Source of the DNA: Scybalocola_A sp900557175
GTDB taxonomy: Bacteria > Bacillota > Clostridia > Lachnospirales > Lachnospiraceae
Direction: 5' to 3'
Length of the DNA: 64,000 bases
Assembly (NCBI GenBank): GCA_937890745.1
Contig: CALADH010000096.1
Coordinates: forward strand, 1-64,000
Below are positions 42,485 through 51,790 of this stretch, piece after piece (position 1 is the first letter of the stretch; each line of letters opens with the position of its first letter). The notes under the pieces were generated by a model. The model was given only the letters and a program-made list of their open reading frames with translations. It was not told the origin of the DNA and searched no databases. Made by a program: the position numbers and the translations under genes.

Positions 42485-43252
42485 ATGGATACACAGTTAG
42501 AAAAGGCACTTGCGAATTATGATATGATTATGGGGCGGACAGGATCATTATATGACGAGCTGGAGCCGCTTCGTGATGTTGCATTTCGTTTTCAGGAAAT
42601 GATGATGATCTATAAAGCGGCAATCAGGGAAGTGCGTACAAAGCTTGAAGTGTTGAATGATGAATTTCAGGTGAGAAGCAAAAGAAATCCGATTCGTTAT
42701 ATTAAGCAGAGAGTAAAGCGGCCTAACAGTATTTTGGAAAAGCTTCATCGCAGAGGCTTTGAGATTTCTTTGGATTCAATGATAAAAAATCTTAATGATA
42801 TTGCGGGCATTCGTGTTGTCTGCGCTTATGAGCGTGATATTTACGATATTGCACAGATGCTTACAAAGCAGGATGACGTGAAACTGATTTTAACAAAGGA
42901 TTATATTAAGAATCCAAAACCGAATGGCTACAGAAGTCTTCATCTTCTTATCGAGATACCGGTCTTTTTTTCAGATAGAAAGCAATTTGTCAAAGTCGAA
43001 GTCCAGATCCGGACGATGGCGATGGATTTTTGGGCAAGTCTTGAGCATCAGTTGAGATATAAGAGTGAAGATGAGCAGGATGAGGAGATTGTGAATGAGT
43101 TGCGATCATGTGCGGAGACGATTCATGATACGGATGTCAGAATGCAGAGAATTTATGAAAAGATTTCTGAATCTCAGACGATAGAAGAAAAATTGTGTAT
43201 TGATAAAGGCAGTGATAATGATATTATAAGCCTTTTTAATGATGCATTTTAA
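42485..43252 (+). CDS. Small alarmone synthetase, RelQ/YjbM-like (p)ppGpp synthase
   Basis: A 255-residue GTP pyrophosphokinase containing only the RelA/SpoT synthetase domain, with no HD hydrolase, TGS or ACT domains. Motifs are NDIAGIRVVCAYERDIYDIA, the G-loop NPKPNGYRSLHLLI with the conserved Tyr, and VEVQIRTMAMDFWASLEHQL with the catalytic Glu in EVQIRT. It should transfer pyrophosphate from ATP to GTP or GDP to make the stringent-response alarmone. AAGGAG lies upstream of the ATG. It appears monocistronic, with a terminator after the stop. Confidence 0.93.
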   Translation: MDTQLEKALANYDMIMGRTGSLYDELEPLRDVAFRFQEMMMIYKAAIREVRTKLEVLNDEFQVRSKRNPIRYIKQRVKRPNSILEKLHRRGFEISLDSMIKNLNDIAGIRVVCAYERDIYDIAQMLTKQDDVKLILTKDYIKNPKPNGYRSLHLLIEIPVFFSDRKQFVKVEVQIRTMAMDFWASLEHQLRYKSEDEQDEEIVNELRSCAETIHDTDVRMQRIYEKISESQTIEEKLCIDKGSDNDIISLFNDAF

Positions 43253-43294
43253 TAAGACGGATTTTAGAAAACAATTTAATAAAATGTAACAATT

Positions 43295-43339
43295 ATAACC
43301 CCGCTTATAAGCAAAAAATGTTTTTAAGTGGGGTTATTT
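43295..43339 (+). terminator. Terminator after the alarmone synthetase
   Basis: A 13-bp stem (43295-43307 with 43325-43337, one G-U pair) is followed by TT. Confidence 0.7.
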
Positions 43340-43436
43340 GACGCTTAAATCCTGATTTTTGTAAAAAAATCTATGGAAAATCGAAAAAAGACGAGAAAAT
43401 TTGAGAGAAAGTGGGGGATGGGGGTAAAAAAGGGGC

Positions 43437-43465
43437 TTGCTTTTCCGCGAAAAGTATGACATAAT
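43437..43465 (+). promoter_or_regulatory. Promoter of the SH3b/SleB-type hydrolase gene
   Basis: TTGCTT (43437-43442), a 17-base spacer and extended -10 TGA-CATAAT (CATAAT at 43460-43465). Confidence 0.7.
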
Positions 43466-43476
43466 AGTGTTCGCAA

Positions 43477-43493
43477 TGTAACATTATTGTAAC
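43477..43493 (+). promoter_or_regulatory. WalR-like direct repeat
   Basis: TGTAAC-ATTAT-TGTAAC fits the WalR (YycF) recognition pattern TGTWAH-N5-TGTWAH exactly. It lies just downstream of the -10, around the transcription start. Confidence 0.7.
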
Positions 43494-43522
43494 AAATACG
43501 AGAGTGAGGATGGTAAAAACGT

Positions 43523-45199
43523 ATGAAAAGAATGAAACATTCTAAAAAATCCTTAGCCATTGTATTAATGCTGACATTAATGGGAATTGGAACTGTTCCG
43601 GGAAAGGTACAGACGGTATATGCTGATTCGCGGGGAACCGTTGGTGTGAGTGCTCTGAATTTAAGAAGCGGGGCATCAACTTCATCAGGAATTATCGGTG
43701 TACTCGGTAAAGGCGCAGAGGTGATTATTACAGATACGCAGGGTGACTGGTACAAGGTAACGGCGTCTGTCGGCGGAAAGCAGAAGACAGGTTATGTATT
43801 TTCTTCCTACGTGAATGAGGCAGGCGGTACAGAAAGTGTAGCCTCAGGCAACGGTACAGTTAATGTGAATGGTCTTCGTATCCGTAAAAGCCCATCTTTA
43901 AATGCTGCCGTTATCGGCTCGGTAAACAGTGGAACAAGGGTAACAATTTTAGGTACGGAGGGTGACTGGTATAAGGTTGGCCTGACAATGAACGGTACAT
44001 ATACAACGGGCTATATGTATAAGTCCTATGTGACGACAGCTTCATCGCCGTCGGATAATGACAATCAGCAGACGACAGAAGCTTCAGGAACAGGGATTGT
44101 CAATACACCGGTGCTTAATGTGAGAAAAACTCCGTCCGTATCAAGCGCAAGACTTGGCTGTATATATGAAGGCAGCACGGTAACAATTAAAGGTATATCC
44201 GGTGACTGGTATAAGATTACAGCGAAGGTCAATGGTAAAAATACTGATGGCTATGTATCCGCACAATATATTACTAAAAAATCAGGTTCGGATAATAGTA
44301 CAAACAATGATACAAATGATGAGACAGCTGTCAGCGGCAGAGCAAAGGTCAATGTTTCTGCACTGAATGTCAGAAGCAAGGCGACAACAAGTTCAAGCGT
44401 GCTTACATGTCTTTCAAAGAATACCGTCGTAAATCTTTTAGGAGAAAGCGGCGAATGGTATAAAATTTCTGTAGAAAGCAACGGTGCCCAGGTGACCGGT
44501 TATGTTTTTGCAGAATATGTGACAAAGGTGTCCGACAGTGAAAACGGTGGCAGTCAGCAGCCATCCGATACTGAAAAACCGGCAGCTAAAAAATATGGTG
44601 TTGTAAACACGGCAGTATTAAATTTAAGAGCACAGCCGACAACGTCATCGTCAGTGATTGGTGCGCTCTATAAAGGCGGCACAGTGACGATAAAATCGGT
44701 GAGTGCAGACGGACAGTGGTATAAGATTGAAACATTAGCAAATGGCAAGACAGTGACTGGCTATGCTTTTGCACAATATATTGACCTGACAGATCAGGCG
44801 CCTGACAATGGCGGCGAGGGTGATGAGAGCGGCAATGGCAGCTACACTCAGGAGGAAGTAAAGCTTCTTTCAGCGCTTGTTTATTGTGAAGCAGGCAATC
44901 AGTCTTATGAAGGCAAACTTGCTGTTGCCAATGTTGTTTTAAATCGTATTCACAGTCCACAATTCCCAAATACAATGAGTGATGTTATTTATCAGAGAGG
45001 ACAGTTTTCACCGGCGTCGTCCGGGGCACTGGCGTCAGCTCTGAGCAAGGGCGTACCTGACGAATGTACGAAGGCAGCCAAGGATGCCATCGCAGGCAAT
45101 AATAATGTGGAAGGCTATTATTTCTTCAATACAGTTGTAGACACATCAAAGGTTGCGGCGTATATTCAGATTGGCGACCATATATTCTATCATTATTAA
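43523..45199 (+). CDS. Secreted SH3b-repeat cell wall hydrolase with SleB/CwlJ-type (Hydrolase_2) domain
   Basis: A 558-residue exported protein with a signal peptide ending near TVYA-DS. Five bacterial SH3 domains follow (about 38-100, 113-175, 195-257, 276-340, 358-422), each with an ALNLR/ALNVR and GDWYKV-type core and separated by Ser/Asn/Thr/Gly-rich linkers; they should bind the peptidoglycan. The last 115 residues form a SleB/CwlJ-like hydrolase domain (LLSALVYCEAGNQSYEGKL with the catalytic Glu, VANVVLNRIHSPQFP, GYYFFNTVV). It probably cleaves glycan strands of vegetative wall or spore cortex. The GAGTGAGG site is rather far (13 bases) from the ATG. Confidence 0.88.
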   Translation: MKRMKHSKKSLAIVLMLTLMGIGTVPGKVQTVYADSRGTVGVSALNLRSGASTSSGIIGVLGKGAEVIITDTQGDWYKVTASVGGKQKTGYVFSSYVNEAGGTESVASGNGTVNVNGLRIRKSPSLNAAVIGSVNSGTRVTILGTEGDWYKVGLTMNGTYTTGYMYKSYVTTASSPSDNDNQQTTEASGTGIVNTPVLNVRKTPSVSSARLGCIYEGSTVTIKGISGDWYKITAKVNGKNTDGYVSAQYITKKSGSDNSTNNDTNDETAVSGRAKVNVSALNVRSKATTSSSVLTCLSKNTVVNLLGESGEWYKISVESNGAQVTGYVFAEYVTKVSDSENGGSQQPSDTEKPAAKKYGVVNTAVLNLRAQPTTSSSVIGALYKGGTVTIKSVSADGQWYKIETLANGKTVTGYAFAQYIDLTDQAPDNGGEGDESGNGSYTQEEVKLLSALVYCEAGNQSYEGKLAVANVVLNRIHSPQFPNTMSDVIYQRGQFSPASSGALASALSKGVPDECTKAAKDAIAGNNNVEGYYFFNTVVDTSKVAAYIQIGDHIFYHY

Positions 45200-45209
45200 T
45201 TAAAATCAG

Positions 45210-45259
45210 AGAGGTTTTTGCACAGGATTAAAAATCCGTCGGCAAAGACCTCTTTTTTT
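45210..45259 (+). terminator. Terminator after the SH3b/SleB-type gene
   Basis: AGAGGTTTTTGC and GCAAAGACCTCT pair across an inner loop and are followed by a run of seven T. Confidence 0.85.
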
Positions 45260-45270
45260 GAAATGACGTA

Positions 45271-45299
45271 TTGACAAGATAACTTGCTAATGCTATAGT
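45271..45299 (+). promoter_or_regulatory. Promoter of the opp operon
   Basis: TTGACA (45271-45276), a 17-base spacer and TGC-TATAGT (TATAGT at 45294-45299). Confidence 0.8.
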
Positions 45300-45330
45300 G
45301 TTGTAAAGCGAAAAAGAGCGGAGGGATAGA

Positions 45331-46248
45331 ATGTGGAAATATTTTCTTAAACGTTTTGGCATTATGCTTGTTGCATTATTTCTTATTATCGTGCTGACCT
45401 TTACGATTATGCATGCCATACCGGGCGGGCCTTTTACGAGCAATAAACAGGTGTCGGAGGAGGTTGAAGCGGCACTGAATGCCAAGTACAATCTTGATGC
45501 ACCGCTGCATGAGCAGTTTTTTTCATATTTCGGGGGCATACTTCACGGTGATTTCGGACCGTCTTATAAATATACGGGAAAGACAGTCAATGAATTTATT
45601 GCAAGCGGTTTTCCAGTTTCAGGAAAGCTCGGACTTGTCACCATCGTATTTGTGCTGATTGCCGCAGTGCCGATGGGGATTCTTGCGGCAGTGAAAAACG
45701 GCAAATGGCAGGATATGCTTCTGATGGGGCTGGCGACGATTGGTGTGACGATACCGTCCTTTGTTATTGCTTCAATTCTTATTTATTTTTTCTCGTTTAA
45801 GCTGAATATTTTGCCGACCTATGGCCTTGATTCGTGGAAAGGCTATATTTTGCCGGTGATTGCGCTTGGCGGCTATTCAGTCAGCTATATTACAAGACTG
45901 ATGCGCTCCAGTCTTTTGGAAGTGATGGGACAGGATTATATCCGTACAGCGAGAGCAAAAGGACTTTCGGAAGCAAAGGTTATTACACGTCATGCGCTTC
46001 GGAATGCAATGATTCCGGTTATTACAGTGCTCGGACCGACGGTTGCGGGACTTTTGACAGGCAGCTTTGTGATTGAAAAAATATTTGCAATTCCGGGCAT
46101 GGGTATTTATTTTGTGGACAGTGTAACCCAGCGTGACTATACAACGATTATGGGAATGACAATTTTTTATGCTACGTTTTTAATGGTCATGACTTTTATT
46201 GTAGATATTTTCTATTGTCTCATTGATCCGAGAATTAAATACGAGTAA
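45331..46248 (+). CDS. oppB: Oligopeptide ABC transporter permease OppB
   Basis: A 305-residue permease with six membrane segments. The OppB N-terminal signature (LIIVLTFTIMHAIPGGPF) and the docking loop (YIRTARAKGLSEAKVITRHALRN, shown here only in part as TARAKGLSEAKVI) are clear, and VIEKIFAIPGMG is family-typical. It is the first gene of the order oppBCDFA. Its substrate is probably short peptides, including those released from the wall by the flanking hydrolases. Confidence 0.94.
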   Translation: MWKYFLKRFGIMLVALFLIIVLTFTIMHAIPGGPFTSNKQVSEEVEAALNAKYNLDAPLHEQFFSYFGGILHGDFGPSYKYTGKTVNEFIASGFPVSGKLGLVTIVFVLIAAVPMGILAAVKNGKWQDMLLMGLATIGVTIPSFVIASILIYFFSFKLNILPTYGLDSWKGYILPVIALGGYSVSYITRLMRSSLLEVMGQDYIRTARAKGLSEAKVITRHALRNAMIPVITVLGPTVAGLLTGSFVIEKIFAIPGMGIYFVDSVTQRDYTTIMGMTIFYATFLMVMTFIVDIFYCLIDPRIKYE

Positions 46249-46262
46249 AAGGAGGCGGCAAA

Positions 46263-47411
46263 ATGGAAAATAAATGGGAAATGCTTAAACCATCAGATGA
46301 TGACCGGGAGAAAATATGGGGAAAGAGCAGAACCTTTGCGGGGGATGTGTGGTACCGTTTCAGAAAAAAGCCGACAGCGATTGCAGGATTTGTCATTATT
46401 GTAATTTTGCTCATCCTGTCTTTTGCCGGCCCGCTTTTTACAAAGTACAGTTATTCAGATCAGAATCTTGAGGTTGTAAATATTCCGCCGCTGATGAAGG
46501 TGTTTGATAATCCGGACGGCGGTTACTGGTATATTACGCAGAGTCTTAAAGTCCTTAAAGTCAATGAAGACGGAACGCTTGGAAACCAGCTTGAAAAACT
46601 TTACGATGATGATGCGCAGAAGATGACGGTTTTTGATGATAACGGCAAAGAAGTCGGACTTTATTACGGTTCAAAGCCTTATTTGATTGCAGATCCGGAA
46701 ACGAGAACGGTTTACAGTCAGTCACATGTTTGGAATAAATCGTATTTACTTGGCACAGACAGTCTCGGCAGAGATATTTTTACAAGATTGATGTACGGCG
46801 CAAGAATATCCATGATGGTTGCCTTTATTGCAGCTGCTGTCAATATGGTGATCGGCGTTTTATACGGCGGCATATCCGGTTATATCGGCGGTACTGTGGA
46901 TACTGTGATGATGCGTGTTGTCGATATTATAAGTACAATACCGCTTGTCCTTTATGTCATTTTAATTATGGTATTTCTCGGTGACGGTCTTCAAAGTATT
47001 ATTATTGCCATCGGCAGCGTCTACTGGGTGGATATGGCAAGAGTTGTGAGAGGACAGGTATTAAGTCTTAAAAATCAGGAATTTGTCATGGCTGCAAAGT
47101 CTATCGGAACGTCGACCGGGCATATATTAATGCGGCATTTAATTCCGAATGCGCTCGGTTCGATTCTTGTGACGGTGACGATGCTCATACCGTCGGCGAT
47201 TTTTATGGAGGCATTTTTAAGCTATTTGGGTATCGGTATTAAGCCGCCGCTTGCAAGTCTGGGAACGATGTGCAACGATGCGATGGAGGCGCTTAAAACG
47301 TGTCCGTACCAGCTTTTTATACCGGCGCTTGTGATTTGTGTGATCATGTTTGCTTTTAATTTTGTCGGCGACGGATTAAGAGATGCCTTAGATCCGAAAC
47401 TTAAAAAATAG
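46263..47411 (+). CDS. oppC: Oligopeptide ABC transporter permease OppC with an enlarged extracellular insert
   Basis: A 382-residue permease, longer than the usual 300. Between the first membrane segment and the conserved LLGTDSLGRDIFTRLMYG lies about 100 residues (NPDGGYWYITQSLKVL to ETRTVYSQSHVW) that would be extracellular. The rest is standard: VVDIISTIPLVLYVILIM, docking loop MAAKSIGTSTGHILMRHL and PSAIFMEAFLSYLGIG. Such inserts occur in some clostridial OppC proteins; the role may be interaction with the binding lipoprotein. AAGGAGG precedes the ATG. Confidence 0.93.
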   Translation: MENKWEMLKPSDDDREKIWGKSRTFAGDVWYRFRKKPTAIAGFVIIVILLILSFAGPLFTKYSYSDQNLEVVNIPPLMKVFDNPDGGYWYITQSLKVLKVNEDGTLGNQLEKLYDDDAQKMTVFDDNGKEVGLYYGSKPYLIADPETRTVYSQSHVWNKSYLLGTDSLGRDIFTRLMYGARISMMVAFIAAAVNMVIGVLYGGISGYIGGTVDTVMMRVVDIISTIPLVLYVILIMVFLGDGLQSIIIAIGSVYWVDMARVVRGQVLSLKNQEFVMAAKSIGTSTGHILMRHLIPNALGSILVTVTMLIPSAIFMEAFLSYLGIGIKPPLASLGTMCNDAMEALKTCPYQLFIPALVICVIMFAFNFVGDGLRDALDPKLKK

Positions 47412-47421
47412 GAGAATGCTT

Positions 47422-48429
47422 ATGGAACCTGCTTTATTAAAAATAGAAAATTTAAAAACATCATTTTTTACCGGAAACGGTGAGGTGCAGGCGGTCAGAG
47501 GCGTAAGCTTTGATGTACATAAAGGTGAGATACTCGGTATTGTCGGAGAGTCCGGCAGCGGGAAAAGTGTTACTTCAATGTCAATTTTAAAGCTTTTGGC
47601 GGACACTGCAAAAATTAAAGAAGGACATATTTTCTTCGAGGGTGAGGATCTTGTCGGTTTTAATAAAAAGAAAATGCAAAAAATCCGGGGTGAGGAAATT
47701 GCAATGATTTTTCAGGATCCGATGTCTTCATTAAATCCGCTGATTACTGTCGGAAAACAGGTCGGTGAGATGATACAGATTCATCATCCGGAAAAGAAAA
47801 AAGATGAAATTAAAAAGGAAGTGCTGAAGCTTTTTGAGATGGTCCGTATTCCTGAACCTGAAAAAAGATACGATGCTTTTCCACATGAATTTTCCGGCGG
47901 TATGCGCCAGAGAGTGATGATTGCGATGGCTTTTGCCAACCGGCCGAAGCTTCTTATTGCCGATGAGCCGACAACGGCGCTTGATGTGACAATACAGGAT
48001 CAGATATTGAAGCAGATGCGGCGTATGCAGCATGAATTTGGCACGAGCATCATGTTTATTACGCACGACCTCGGTGTTGTGGCGGAGCTTTGTGACAGAG
48101 TTGTTGTTATGTATGGCGGTCTTGTGATGGAGACTGCATCGATTGAAGATATTTTTGAAAATCCAAAACATCCGTATACATTGGGACTTTTGGCGTCAAT
48201 ACCGAAGCTTAATCAGGATAAGAACGAACGGCTTGTGCCGATTCCGGGCTCTCCGCCGGATATGACAAATCCGCCAAAGGGATGTCCGTTCGCACCGCGG
48301 TGTGCTTATGCGAGAAATATATGTGCGGCTTCATTGCCGGAATTTACGGATATATCCGACGGTCACAAGTCGAGATGCTGGCTGCTTGATAAAGAAGCGC
48401 CGCGTGAAAATAATCCGTTTGCAGGATAG
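47422..48429 (+). CDS. oppD: Oligopeptide ABC transporter ATP-binding protein OppD
   Basis: A 335-residue ATPase with Walker A GESGSGKSVTS, Q-loop MIFQDPMSSLNPL, signature FSGGMRQRVMIAMAF, Walker B LLIADEPTTALDVT and H-loop FITHDLGVVAE. The C-terminal oligopeptide-transporter region, with its Cys cluster (CPFAPRCAYARNIC), can bind an Fe-S cluster or metal. ATG 47422 is preferred over ATG 47416, which overlaps the AGGAGA ribosome site. Confidence 0.94.
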   Translation: MEPALLKIENLKTSFFTGNGEVQAVRGVSFDVHKGEILGIVGESGSGKSVTSMSILKLLADTAKIKEGHIFFEGEDLVGFNKKKMQKIRGEEIAMIFQDPMSSLNPLITVGKQVGEMIQIHHPEKKKDEIKKEVLKLFEMVRIPEPEKRYDAFPHEFSGGMRQRVMIAMAFANRPKLLIADEPTTALDVTIQDQILKQMRRMQHEFGTSIMFITHDLGVVAELCDRVVVMYGGLVMETASIEDIFENPKHPYTLGLLASIPKLNQDKNERLVPIPGSPPDMTNPPKGCPFAPRCAYARNICAASLPEFTDISDGHKSRCWLLDKEAPRENNPFAG

Positions 48430-48440
48430 GAGGTGGCTTT

Positions 48441-49400
48441 GTGGGAGACAATGTAATACTTGAAGTTGACGGACTGACAAAGCATTTTAAAGTGGGAAAG
48501 AAACAGGTTGTCCATGCTGTCGATCATGTGTCCTTCAAACTGGAAAAAGGGAAAACACTCGGACTTGTCGGTGAGTCGGGCTGCGGAAAGTCAAGCTGTG
48601 CACGGACGATTCTCCGCCTTTATGAGCCGACGGCAGGAAAAATTATTGTGGACGGTGAAGATATTACAAATTTGAATCAGAAGGCACTAAAACCGGTCAG
48701 AAAGAAGATGCAGATGATTTTTCAGGATCCGTATGCGTCTTTGAATGCCCGTATGACAGTGCGGGATATTATTGCGGAACCGCTTGTGGCTCATAAAATC
48801 ATTAAGAAAAAGTCGGAAGCCGACGCATTTGTTTTTCCGATGCTTGAACGTATGGGGCTGAGTAAGGAACATGCAAACCGGTATGCCCATGAATTTTCCG
48901 GCGGACAGCGCCAGCGCATCGGTATTGCAAGAGCGCTTATTCTTCAGCCGAAGCTTGTTGTGTGCGACGAACCGATTTCGGCGCTTGATGTGTCCATTCA
49001 GGCACAGGTGATTAACCTTTTGAGAGATTATCAGCAGGAAAAAGAGCTCTCTTACTTATTTATTGCACATGATTTATCAATGGTCCGTTATGTATCGGAC
49101 GATATCGGTGTCATGTATCTCGGACAGCTTGTAGAGATGAGTGAGGCCAATGAAATTTACAGTCATCCGCTGCATCCGTATACAAAAGGACTTTTAGGAA
49201 GCGTGCCGGTAGCTGATCCGAAGATGGCTAAAGTCAAAGAAAAGAGCAGTATAGAAGGTGATATTCCAAGCCCGATTCATCCGCCGGCAGGATGCCGTTT
49301 CCATACAAGGTGTCCTTATGCAACACCGCAGTGTGCCGAGACGGCGCCGGAATTAAGGGAAGTGGCACCGGGTCATAGGGTTGCCTGCCATATTGTATAA
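48441..49400 (+). CDS. oppF: Oligopeptide ABC transporter ATP-binding protein OppF
   Basis: A 319-residue ATPase and partner of OppD: Walker A GESGCGKSSCAR, MIFQDPYASLNARM, signature FSGGQRQRIGIARAL, Walker B VVCDEPISALDVS and a C-terminal Cys-containing segment (CRFHTRCPYATPQC). The start codon is GTG, supported by AGGAGGTGG just upstream. It is followed by the binding-protein gene after 77 bases of A-rich DNA without a clear promoter. Confidence 0.94.
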   Translation: MGDNVILEVDGLTKHFKVGKKQVVHAVDHVSFKLEKGKTLGLVGESGCGKSSCARTILRLYEPTAGKIIVDGEDITNLNQKALKPVRKKMQMIFQDPYASLNARMTVRDIIAEPLVAHKIIKKKSEADAFVFPMLERMGLSKEHANRYAHEFSGGQRQRIGIARALILQPKLVVCDEPISALDVSIQAQVINLLRDYQQEKELSYLFIAHDLSMVRYVSDDIGVMYLGQLVEMSEANEIYSHPLHPYTKGLLGSVPVADPKMAKVKEKSSIEGDIPSPIHPPAGCRFHTRCPYATPQCAETAPELREVAPGHRVACHIV

Positions 49401-49477
49401 ATCGGAGTGTGTTAAAAAAATTAATATTAAAAAGAAATTAAAAAAAGAAATTTGAAAAAAGAAAGGGCGTATGTAAA

Positions 49478-51166
49478 ATGAAAAAGAGCAAATGGATGAG
49501 AATTGCGGCAATCGGTATGTGCCTGACATTCCTTTTAGCAGGCTGTGGTAAAACAGACACGCCGGAGAAGCTTCCGGAAACACTGCCGGCAGATAGTACA
49601 GACACAGAAGGGCAGGCATCGGAGACAAAAGAAGCGACAGGTGCACAGGAAATAACGTTTGTTTTAGGCAATGTTCAGGATAATATTGATCCGGGTATTA
49701 CAAACAATTCGTTTTCTTCTGTATTTTTGGGCAATTGCTTTGAAGGTCTTGTGACATACAATGAGGCCGGTGAGGTTGTCGGCGGTGCAGCCGAAGACTG
49801 GGAAATCAGCGAGGACGGCACTGTATATACATTCCACTTAAGAGATGGTCTTAAATGGAGCGACGGTTCTGATCTGACAGCCGAAGATTTTGTTTATGCC
49901 ATCCAGCGTGTACTGACACCGGCAACCGGAGGCCAGTATGTTGATATTGTAAAAAGCTATATTAAAAATGCAGATGAGTTTTATGCGGGCAAGGCAGATG
50001 CAGAAGCCTTAGGTGTAAAAGCTGTTGATGCACAGACACTTGAAATTACATTAAAGCAGCCGACGGCCTTCTTTATTGACTTACTGACAATGTGGGTATT
50101 TGATCCGGTGCAGAAGGCAACTGTCGAGGCAAACGGTGATAAGTGGACAACAAAACCGGAAACTTATGTATGTAACGGTCCTTTTAAAATTACAGAAATC
50201 AGCACAGGTGAGAAGTATGTGCTTGAGAAAAATGAAAATTATTGGGATGCCGATAATGTAAAAATGGATAAAATCACACTGCGCTATATTCTTGACAATT
50301 CTACAGCCCTGACTGCATATGAGTCCGGTGAGGTTGACGGTATAAGAAATATTCCGTCTTCAGATTTTGCAAGATTAAAGGCAGAAGATGCCGGCGTTAA
50401 TTCTGTGCCAAGTTACGGTACGGTTTACTACAATATCAACTGCGAAAAAGAGCCGTATAATAATCCGCTCGTCAGAAAAGCATTAAATCTTGCAGTTGAC
50501 AGAGAGGCCATTATTAAAAACGTCATTCAGATTGATGCCACACCGGCTTATAATTTCCTTGCACCGGGCTATACAGTTGACGGTAAGGATATGATGGACG
50601 GCGTTAGTACAAGAGGTTTAAGTGCGACAGCAGATGTGGAGGCTGCAAAGGCAGCGCTTGCAGAGGCAGGCTATCCAGACGGTGAAGGCTTCCCGACATT
50701 GCATCTTTCTTATTATTCAGATGATACTGTAAAGAAAACGGCAGAAGCCATTGCTGAGATGTTAGAGACAAATTTAGGTATTGATGTTGAAGTAAATTCA
50801 GCAGAGTGGGCTGTATTTTATGAAGATGTATTAAATGGCAATTACGATGTATGTGCAATGGGCTGGACAGCAGATTACACACACCCGATGAGCTTTATGC
50901 CGCTGCTTGTGACAGATGATGCCAATAACCTTGGTTTCTACAGTAATAGTGAGTATGATGCGCTCGTAAAGAAGGCGGAGGCAGAAACAGACGCTTCAAA
51001 GTGTGCCGAGATTTTACTTCAGGCGCAGGATATCGCGATGGAAGAATATCCGTTCATTAACCTTTATTACAAGAATAATAATTACTTAATGAAGGATTAT
51101 GTTCAGGGTGCCTATATGGCGTCAAACGGCAATCTTTATTTTAAAAATGCGACAGTGGCAAAATAA
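49478..51166 (+). CDS. oppA: Oligopeptide-binding lipoprotein OppA
   Basis: A 562-residue extracellular solute-binding protein of family 5. Lipobox FLLAGC (Cys24) is followed by a Thr/Glu-rich linker. Family motifs are FEGLVTYNEAGEVV, WEISEDGTVYTFHLRDGLKW and DGSDLTAEDFVYAIQRVL. It captures peptides for OppBCDF. That the binding protein comes last in the operon may allow different expression from the ATPases; no internal promoter was recognised. Confidence 0.93.
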   Translation: MKKSKWMRIAAIGMCLTFLLAGCGKTDTPEKLPETLPADSTDTEGQASETKEATGAQEITFVLGNVQDNIDPGITNNSFSSVFLGNCFEGLVTYNEAGEVVGGAAEDWEISEDGTVYTFHLRDGLKWSDGSDLTAEDFVYAIQRVLTPATGGQYVDIVKSYIKNADEFYAGKADAEALGVKAVDAQTLEITLKQPTAFFIDLLTMWVFDPVQKATVEANGDKWTTKPETYVCNGPFKITEISTGEKYVLEKNENYWDADNVKMDKITLRYILDNSTALTAYESGEVDGIRNIPSSDFARLKAEDAGVNSVPSYGTVYYNINCEKEPYNNPLVRKALNLAVDREAIIKNVIQIDATPAYNFLAPGYTVDGKDMMDGVSTRGLSATADVEAAKAALAEAGYPDGEGFPTLHLSYYSDDTVKKTAEAIAEMLETNLGIDVEVNSAEWAVFYEDVLNGNYDVCAMGWTADYTHPMSFMPLLVTDDANNLGFYSNSEYDALVKKAEAETDASKCAEILLQAQDIAMEEYPFINLYYKNNNYLMKDYVQGAYMASNGNLYFKNATVAK

Positions 51167-51180
51167 GGAGAAAATTTCAG

Positions 51181-51669
51181 ATGCGATGTATCATTCAGAC
51201 AGAAGGTATCGGAGATATGGTATTTGAACTGTATCCCGACGCGGCACCGCTGACCGTGAAGAATTTCTGTAATACGGCAAAGCGCGGTTTTTATGACGGA
51301 CTTTTATGGTGCCGTATTGTTAAAGATTATGTGATTCAGTCGGGATCGCCTGATAATGATATTATGACAGACAGTGACTGGCATATAAAAGGAGAATTTT
51401 ATGAAAACGGTATCGAAAATCCGATCAGACATCAGCGCGGTGCGATTTCAATGGCAAGAGATGACGGTTATGATACTGCGGGAACACAGTTTTTTGTAGT
51501 CCATAAGGATGCCCAAAAGCTTGACGGACGCTACGCGGCTTTCGGACAGATGCTTTCGGGATTTGATGTGCTTGATAAGATTGCAGAAACAGAGACATTT
51601 GGTCCTGAAACGTGGCATAAGCCGGTGAACCCTCCGAAAATCAGTAAAATTATCATTGAAGAAGATTAA
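51181..51669 (+). CDS. Cyclophilin-type peptidyl-prolyl cis-trans isomerase
   Basis: A 162-residue cytoplasmic cyclophilin without a signal peptide. It accelerates proline isomerisation in protein folding. Motifs: FELYPDAAPLTVKNFCNTA, WCRIVKDYVIQSGSP, GAISMARDDGYDTAGTQFFV and AAFGQMLSGFDVLDKI. The core is complete and of the usual short bacterial length. AAGGAG lies just before the ATG, 15 bases after oppA, so it is likely the last gene of the opp operon. Confidence 0.93.
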   Translation: MRCIIQTEGIGDMVFELYPDAAPLTVKNFCNTAKRGFYDGLLWCRIVKDYVIQSGSPDNDIMTDSDWHIKGEFYENGIENPIRHQRGAISMARDDGYDTAGTQFFVVHKDAQKLDGRYAAFGQMLSGFDVLDKIAETETFGPETWHKPVNPPKISKIIIEED

Positions 51670-51673
51670 AAAA

Positions 51674-51713
51674 GGCCGGGAACCTTAAAAAAATAAAGGT
51701 TTCCGGTCTTTTT
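51674..51713 (+). terminator. Terminator of the opp-cyclophilin operon
   Basis: GGCCGGGAACCTT (51674-51686) pairs with AAGGTTTCCGGTC (51696-51708) with G-U pairs, followed by a T-run. Confidence 0.85.
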
Positions 51714-51748
51714 CTGACAATTTGTTAAAGAATTGTGAATAATTGCTC

Positions 51749-51777
51749 TTGAAAAAACAATGGATTTATGACATAAT
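51749..51777 (+). promoter_or_regulatory. Promoter of the SH3b/glucosaminidase gene
   Basis: TTGAAA (51749-51754), a 17-base spacer and extended -10 TGA-CATAAT (CATAAT at 51772-51777). The -10 region TATGACATAAT is identical to that of the SH3b/SleB-type gene. Confidence 0.75.
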
Positions 51778-51790
51778 TAATACAAGTTTA

